Shown here: positions 58,870 through 64,000 of the stretch, piece after piece | Layout: the number at the start of each line of letters is the position of its first letter | How positions within the stretch are numbered: the stretch's first letter is position 1 | Program-made: the position numbers and the translations under genes | Origin: Methanosarcina barkeri str. Wiesmoor | GTDB taxonomy: Archaea > Halobacteriota > Methanosarcinia > Methanosarcinales > Methanosarcinaceae | Direction: 5' to 3' | Length of the DNA stretch: 64,000 nucleotides | Assembly: GCF_000969985.1 (NCBI RefSeq) | Contig: NZ_CP009526.1 | Coordinates: 1 to 64,000 of the forward strand | The notes under the pieces: generated by a model | Told to the model about the DNA's origin: nothing | The model's input: the letters and a program-made list of their open reading frames with translations, nothing else | The model's database searches: none

Positions 58870-61742
58870 GTTTTGTTTTCTTGAATTTCAGGTTGAGCTC
58901 TGGTATTTGCCTTCAGGTACTTGGTAAGAGGTTTTACTGCTCTTTCATCTCCAATGTCAATTAGCAGAAATACGGAGTTCTCCCTGATATTCTTGTTTTC
59001 ACTACTCAGGCCTCTTATTAGAGGTTCCACTGCTTCTTCTTTTCTATCAATGAGGATCGTTGAAGCGCAGTCTCTTACTTTTTTGTTATTATCTCCCAAA
59101 GCTTTGACAAGTGTTTCAGTTGCTTTTTCGTCTTTTATCTCTCCTAAAGCATTAACAGCAGAGATTCGAATTCTGGAGTTGTCGTCCTCAAGAGCTTTCT
59201 TAAGAGTTCCAATTGCTTTTGGGTCATTTATTTTACCCAGAGCTTCTAAAGCAGTGCATCTTAGTGTTTCATTTCCATCTATTGCAGCACTATTGAGCAC
59301 GTCCACGGCTGTGGCATCACCTATATTTCCAAGAGCCCATGCTGAAGCGACTCTCACATTTTCGTCTCCATCTTGTAGTCCTACAGTTAAAGATTTCACT
59401 GCTTTTTGGTCCCCTATTGCTCCCAGAGAAAGAGCTGCATTTCGCCGTACTTCGGGATTTTCATCGGATAGTATCTGGGTCAGGGGTTTAACTGCCTTCG
59501 GGCTTCCGATTTCTCCCAGAGCAAGGACTGCGCAACTTTTTATTGAATCGTTTTCATTCAAAGCCATGATAAGGGGTTCTACTGCTCTTTTATCCCCGAT
59601 TTTTCCTAAGGAAATGGCACTACACTCTTTCACATTGTCGTATTTATCCACTTTCAAGGCAAGTGATAAGGGTTCTACTGCCTTTTTGTTTCCAATTTCT
59701 CCAAGAGAAAAGGCTGCACAGGCTTTTGTCTCATTGCAGTCTTTGACCAGTATTTCAATAAGAGGTTCGATAGAACTTTTTTCTCTCATTCCTCCCAGTG
59801 CAAGTATAGAACTGACTCTCACATAACTCTCTTCACGTTTTAATGCCCCTAAGAGTTTCTCTGACGCTTTTTTATCTTCAGGATTAACTCCGGAAGCCTC
59901 TTCGTATTTTTTTATGTTTTGCGGGTCTGCTTCCAGTGCATTGATGAGGGGTTTTGTTTCTGAGTTTCCAATCTCTTCAAAGGCTTTTGCTACTTCCTTC
60001 CGGAAGTTCAGGTCTTTTTCTTCTACAACTTTCTGGAGAGTTTGGTCTACTTTTTCATCACCTTTTTTTTCAGTGAATTCAGCAGAAGTTTCTGTTTTTT
60101 CTTTAAACAGTTCCTCAAGTCCTGGAACAGCTTTCTCGTCTCCAATTTCAATAAGTGTAAAAACAATATATTTTCTAACAGTCCTATTCTGGTTCTCAAG
60201 AGATTTTATCAAATCAGGAACTGCAGGTTCTCCTATTTCTACAAGAGCTCTGGCACAGCCCAGCCTTGTTTCTTCATTTTCAGCCGAGAGATTTTGAATG
60301 AGAGGTTTTATTGCTCTTTTATCTCTTATATTTCCAAGAGCCCAGGCGGCTGTACAGCTTGTATATGTATCATTATCTGAAAGGGCTTCTATAAGGGGTT
60401 CAACTGCTGGTTTTCCGATTCCAACAAGAATATCACCAGCATACTGCTTGACGTCATTATTTTTATCCTTTAATGCCTGGACAATCGGTTTGGTGTTTCT
60501 GTCTCCTGTTTCTTCGAGTGTTTGTACAGTCAGATTTCTGACTTTTTGGTCAGGGTCTTTTAACTGCTGGACTAGAGCTCCTATTGATTCTTTTTCTCCT
60601 ATTTTTCCAAGAGATTCCACGACAAGACTCCTTACTTCAGGATCTTCATCTGAAAGAGCACTTATCAGGGCTTTTTCGGCTCTCTGATCCCCAATTTCTC
60701 CCAATTCAACAGCTGCAGTACAGCGGACGTCTTTATCTTTATCCGAAAGGGCCTTAATCAGGGCTTCTGTTGCTTTCTCTTCTCGGAGTTCTCCGAGAGC
60801 TACAATGGCTTTCTTTCTTGTCTCTCTGTCTTCGTCATTCAATGCTTTTATCAGGGGTTCAGTGGCTTTTTTATCCCCTATCTTTCCGAGGGCTTCCACA
60901 GTGTTCCTTCGAACTTTTCCGTCCTCGTCTGAAAGGGCCTTAATCAGAGACTCTTCGGCTTCTTCTCCCCCAAGTTTTCCTAGAGCTTCGGCTGCACTGG
61001 ACCTTACCTCACTGTTATTATCTTCGAGACTCAGGCAGAGGGCCTCAACAATTTTCTCATTTTCTACCTTTCCTGAGAATAAGGTACCTCCCCAGCCATC
61101 TTCCTCTGAAGAAGAACCTGCCTTTTCAATTTCTCCAAGAGCCCAGGCTGAATTGGAGCGCACTCTTTCATCTTCATCTGAAAGTGCCTGAATTAGTTGT
61201 TTTTCTGCTCTCTGGCTTCTTGCATTACCAAGTGCTAGAGCTGCACTGCTTCTAACCTTCGGGTCTTCGTCCTTCAAAAGCTTTATTATGGCTTTTTCTG
61301 CTTCTTGTCCACCAATATTTCCAAGAGCCAGAGCGGTTTCACACCTTGTTTCCGGGTTTTCGGAGTCGATAACTTCTATAAGAGGAGTTACAGCTTCTTC
61401 TCCCATTTCTTCCAGGGCAAATCTGGCTTCCTTTCTGGAGTCTATATCATCGTTTCCTAATGCCTTTATCAGAGGCTCTATAGCTTGTTGAGTTTCTGAC
61501 TCATTCATATCTAAAATGGTTGTTTCATTGAGGTTTTCATCGTTGCCTTCGCTGATCCCGGAAGCAACTCCAATCAGTGTCAGTGTGGGAGGTTTTATAT
61601 CCTGTTGAGTTTCTGACTTATTCATATCTAAAATGGTTGTTTCATTGGGGTTTTCATTGTTGCCTTCGCTGATCCCGGAAGCAACTCCAACAAGTGTCAG
61701 TGTGAATAGTAACAGTACGATTTTAGGCACTGAGGGATTCAT
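58866..61742 (-). CDS. Exported HEAT-repeat protein
   Basis: A 958-residue protein. A signal peptide (VPKIVLLLFTLTLVGVASG) opens it. Then about 25 HEAT/PBS-lyase-type repeats of 31 residues follow, each of the form AVEPLIKALxDEDxxVRxxAAxALGEIGD. Such superhelices bind proteins. The N-terminus contains a 39-residue duplication: LTLVGVASGISEGNNENPNE and LTLIGVASGISEGNDENLNE, i.e. a 117-bp DNA repeat that also copies part of the signal peptide. No enzymatic motif is seen. It probably works outside the membrane as a scaffold, perhaps on the cell envelope; this is inferred. Confidence 0.9.
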   Translation of the reverse strand: MNPSVPKIVLLLFTLTLVGVASGISEGNNENPNETTILDMNKSETQQDIKPPTLTLIGVASGISEGNDENLNETTILDMNESETQQAIEPLIKALGNDDIDSRKEARFALEEMGEEAVTPLIEVIDSENPETRCETALALGNIGGQEAEKAIIKLLKDEDPKVRSSAALALGNARSQRAEKQLIQALSDEDERVRSNSAWALGEIEKAGSSSEEDGWGGTLFSGKVENEKIVEALCLSLEDNNSEVRSSAAEALGKLGGEEAEESLIKALSDEDGKVRRNTVEALGKIGDKKATEPLIKALNDEDRETRKKAIVALGELREEKATEALIKALSDKDKDVRCTAAVELGEIGDQRAEKALISALSDEDPEVRSLVVESLGKIGEKESIGALVQQLKDPDQKVRNLTVQTLEETGDRNTKPIVQALKDKNNDVKQYAGDILVGIGKPAVEPLIEALSDNDTYTSCTAAWALGNIRDKRAIKPLIQNLSAENEETRLGCARALVEIGEPAVPDLIKSLENQNRTVRKYIVFTLIEIGDEKAVPGLEELFKEKTETSAEFTEKKGDEKVDQTLQKVVEEKDLNFRKEVAKAFEEIGNSETKPLINALEADPQNIKKYEEASGVNPEDKKASEKLLGALKREESYVRVSSILALGGMREKSSIEPLIEILVKDCNETKACAAFSLGEIGNKKAVEPLSLALKVDKYDNVKECSAISLGKIGDKRAVEPLIMALNENDSIKSCAVLALGEIGSPKAVKPLTQILSDENPEVRRNAALSLGAIGDQKAVKSLTVGLQDGDENVRVASAWALGNIGDATAVDVLNSAAIDGNETLRCTALEALGKINDPKAIGTLKKALEDDNSRIRISAVNALGEIKDEKATETLVKALGDNNKKVRDCASTILIDRKEEAVEPLIRGLSSENKNIRENSVFLLIDIGDERAVKPLTKYLKANTRAQPEIQENKT

Positions 61743-62811
61743 ATTTTATACCGTTTCCATAAATTCGATATCAGTTTGATTTTGAAGTTTAGAGCTTTAA
61801 ATTTGTGTAGGGATTCTCTTAAACAGGAAATCTTGCTTAACGTTAAATGAATAGCTTGATACATTTTTAGTATATATTTAGTTTTTTGCAATTTACTTTT
61901 GTTAATTTTTGCAAAATAAATTTTCAGGAATTTACATTCTTACCGGGGGCAGGTACTTGATAAGTAATACACTTGGGTGATGGTAAGTGATGAATTTAAG
62001 GAATTATAGAGAAATTTTAAGAACCTCCATAGTGTTATTCATTACTCTAATTTTTACTTTATTAGTTGTGGCTAAAAAATTGTTAATTATTACAATATGT
62101 TATGAAAAAATACTTTTTAAGAATCCATACTGGAAAATCTGTCCTCAAACATTCGATAGCAATATGTTGCTGGCAAGTATTTCCAGCTTCCAGAAAGCGT
62201 CTTTGAGAGCCTCTTCAATTCCATGACTGCTATAGATATCTTTTAAGTATTTTTCAGGTTTTTACCTTTTTTCAAAGATTGAAAAATGTCAGGCAATTAA
62301 CGGCTAGAGACGCAATTAACGGCTAGAGACTTCGCCAGGAAAGCCGTGTTGTTTTAAACTAACAGTTCTGTTGCTTTACTGAAAACTAACTTTTAAATGA
62401 TTTTGAATATATCAGAGATGCTTCTTCCGACTAGCTAATGATAAAGTAGTTAAACTATTCTGGTATTTGGGTAAGAACCGTTAATCTTTCGGCTAAAAGT
62501 TCCTTCCAGGGAACGAAAATTAAAAGTACTTTTCCAATCTAACCTTTATGTACTAATTCTGAAAAATCTATATTATGAAGGCTTCTACGGAGTTTAAATT
62601 CAGTGTGTTTCAATTTCTGTATACTTTCCTTTATACCCTTTCCGGCAATGTCTAGAAAGTTCTGTGATTCCAATTGCTTATGTGTTTCTCATGTTTTTGT
62701 GATGAATGTTAATATTATCAAAGGGAAAATATATCTCTTCTAAAAATTAATTTTACTGGCATCGTTTTTTCAAAAGTGTTACATACTCTTTGGAATAACT
62801 ATCCACAAAAG
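61743..62811. other. Gene-free region upstream of the transposase remnant
   Basis: AT-rich. A 79-codon frame at 61987-62226 has a hydrophobic stretch but no ribosome site or known relatives, and I leave it out. CAATTAACGGCTAGAGA is duplicated at about 62297-62328. No RNA gene is seen. Confidence 0.5.
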
Positions 62812-63870
62812 CACAATTCTGGAAGCAATCAAGTCTCTCAATTCAGCTTTAAACCCTGGAAACAAAGTGTACTATGTCGCTGATAGTTCCTTTTACACAG
62901 ACAATAATATCAAGAATATAGGAAAGTCATTCTGGATCAGTCGTGTTCCTGCAACATTAATGAGGCAAAGGAACTGCTAAAATGTAAATCTAAACCTGAA
63001 AACGTTGAAAAATGTAAATCTAAACCTGAAAACGTTGAAAAGCGATGAAAGATACTCGTTTTACCAAACCTCTGTAGAATATGGCGAAGTTAAACAAAAG
63101 TGGGTTTTGTTACTCTCTCATAAAATGAAAGAAAAGAAAGAGGCAATTCTCAGAAGGAAACTTAAAAACAGCTTGAAAAAGCAGATAAAGTTTTTAAAAA
63201 ATTGACAGGAGAGGACTTCTTCTGTGAAGAAGATGCATTAAAAGCAGCAAAAAAATGGATTGCAGATTTCCCTTCAGTTGTGTTTGAAAAAATATATTTG
63301 AAAACCATTAAAAAACGTGAAGCAGGTAAAAGAGGCAGACCTTCGAAAGATGAGAAATTAAGGACTTATGAGAAATTAAAGACTTATTACAGGATTAATG
63401 AAATAATAAAAGTTAACGAATCTTTTGTTTTAATAGAAATGGAGAAAATGGGACTTTTCATTATTGCAAGTAGTGATATCAGCCTTTCTCCTGAAGAGAT
63501 GCTGAAATATTACAAAGGACAGGATAAAGTAGAAAAAGGATTCCTATTTTTGAAAAGTGATACCTTTAGCATATCGAAAGTGTATCTCAAGAATAAATCA
63601 AAAATTGAAGCATTGACAATGATAATGGTTCTCTGCTTAATGATTTATTCAATTGCGGAATGGAAATTAAGGATAAAATTAGAAGACGAAAATGAAACGG
63701 TTCCAGATCAAAAAGGGAAACCAACAAAAAAATCGACAATGAGATGGATATTTTTCAAGTTTCAGGGAATTACAGAACTTATAACTCAGAAAAAAGGGAA
63801 AACAAATTCAGAAATTCTAAATATGGAAGATATTAACTGGAAGGTATTAACTGGAAGATATGGAGTCTAA
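62812..63870 (+). pseudogene. Decayed IS1634-type (DDE) transposase
   Basis: The C-terminal two thirds of a transposase in broken frames. The first piece reads LEAIKSLNSALNPGNKVYYV, ADSSFYTDNNIKN and SFWISRVPATL, then loses frame. In another frame NEAKELLKCKSKPENVEK continues, followed by SDERYSFYQTSVEYGEVKQKW, and the longest piece (63202-63870, 222 codons) contains GQDKVEKGFLFLKSDTFSI, the region with the last catalytic Glu. The N-terminus is missing. A 30-bp tandem duplication (62981-63010 and 63011-63040) is one visible defect. It must be inactive. Confidence 0.8.
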
Positions 63871-64000
63871 TGAGAGATAAATATGAAAATATATCTCTAG
63901 TTGCGTTAACCTGCCGAATATAGGTTGTATTCATTTTTGGAACTTGTTTGAACTTGTTTGAACTTCTTTGAACTTGTTTGAACTTCTTTGAACCTATTTT
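63871..64000. repeat. Window end: inverted-repeat-like sequence and 11-bp repeats
   Basis: ACCTGCCGAATATAGGTT (about 63911) may be the right end of the IS1634-type remnant; it resembles the hairpin at 30694. After it, TTTGAACTTGT/CT is repeated about six times with an 11-bp period up to the end of the window. Confidence 0.6.

Noticed and set aside
61987-62226. A 79-codon frame with one hydrophobic stretch
   Set aside because: No ribosome site, AT-rich surroundings and no recognisable relatives.

Overview
The window is chromosomal DNA of a methanogenic archaeon and fits Methanosarcina very well. The signs are an Orc1/Cdc6 gene, archaeal DnaG primase, a four-OB-fold RPA, archaeosine synthase, a fused formaldehyde-activating enzyme/hexulose-phosphate synthase, archaeal 16S-23S-5S rRNA, and AT-rich intergenic DNA full of short tandem repeats. 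I cannot name the species from sequence alone.

Layout. 0-9.6 kb: orc1/cdc6 beside an AT-rich repeat array and an origin-recognition-box (ORB) match, then conserved archaeal genes (UPF0200 kinase-like, UPF0201, TIM-barrel isomerase, gamma-glutamylcyclotransferase-like, a divergent EF-Tu/SelB-like GTPase, an ATP-dependent RNA ligase, a TIGR00266 protein). 10-15.3 kb: five consecutive CBS-domain genes, all on the minus strand. 15.3-25 kb: an intergenic region with two more ORBs and an AT-rich stretch, then RPA, the RNA-repair enzymes KptA and RtcA, a CoA-disulfide-reductase-like flavoprotein, a 1.5-kb gene-free segment that may hold a structured RNA, and DnaG. 25.4-26.4 kb: a UPF0058 gene split by an IS200-type element. 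26.4-36.7 kb: a GNAT acetyltransferase, ArcS, small accessory genes including a DUF1828 pair, a GlcD/GlcF-type 2-hydroxyacid dehydrogenase operon and two tandem small paralogues.

36.8-40.9 kb holds a two-gene, AT-rich operon on the minus strand: a DUF1837 nuclease (HamA-like) overlapping by 4 bp a 1051-residue DEAH helicase (HamB-like). I read this as a Hachiman anti-phage system. A 137-bp MITE-like repeat ends 6 bp from the helicase gene. Two more copies lie beside the DUF1828 module (32.85 kb) and beside a broken bacterioferritin gene (53.85 kb). A second short element with different terminal inverted repeats occurs at 29.3 and 54.0 kb.

41.6-47.2 kb: YgiQ-type radical SAM protein, MBL-fold hydrolase, TatD nuclease and a 2-isopropylmalate synthase-family enzyme. 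47.6-52.9 kb: a complete rRNA operon behind three promoter-like repeats spaced exactly 71 bp apart; its 16S-23S spacer lacks the usual tRNA-Ala. 53.3-64 kb: bacterioferritin pseudogene, frameshifted remnant gene, Yip1-type membrane protein, two tandem identical tRNA-Cys genes, endonuclease III, Fae-Hps, triosephosphate isomerase, an exported HEAT-repeat protein and a decayed IS1634-type transposase.

The functional themes are replication (Orc1, ORBs, RPA, DnaG), RNA repair and modification (RNA ligase, KptA, RtcA, ArcS) and C1/ribulose-monophosphate metabolism (Fae-Hps, TpiA). The accessory parts (29-33 kb, 36.7-41.6 kb, 53-54.5 kb, 62-64 kb) carry defence-like genes, mobile-element debris and pseudogenes.
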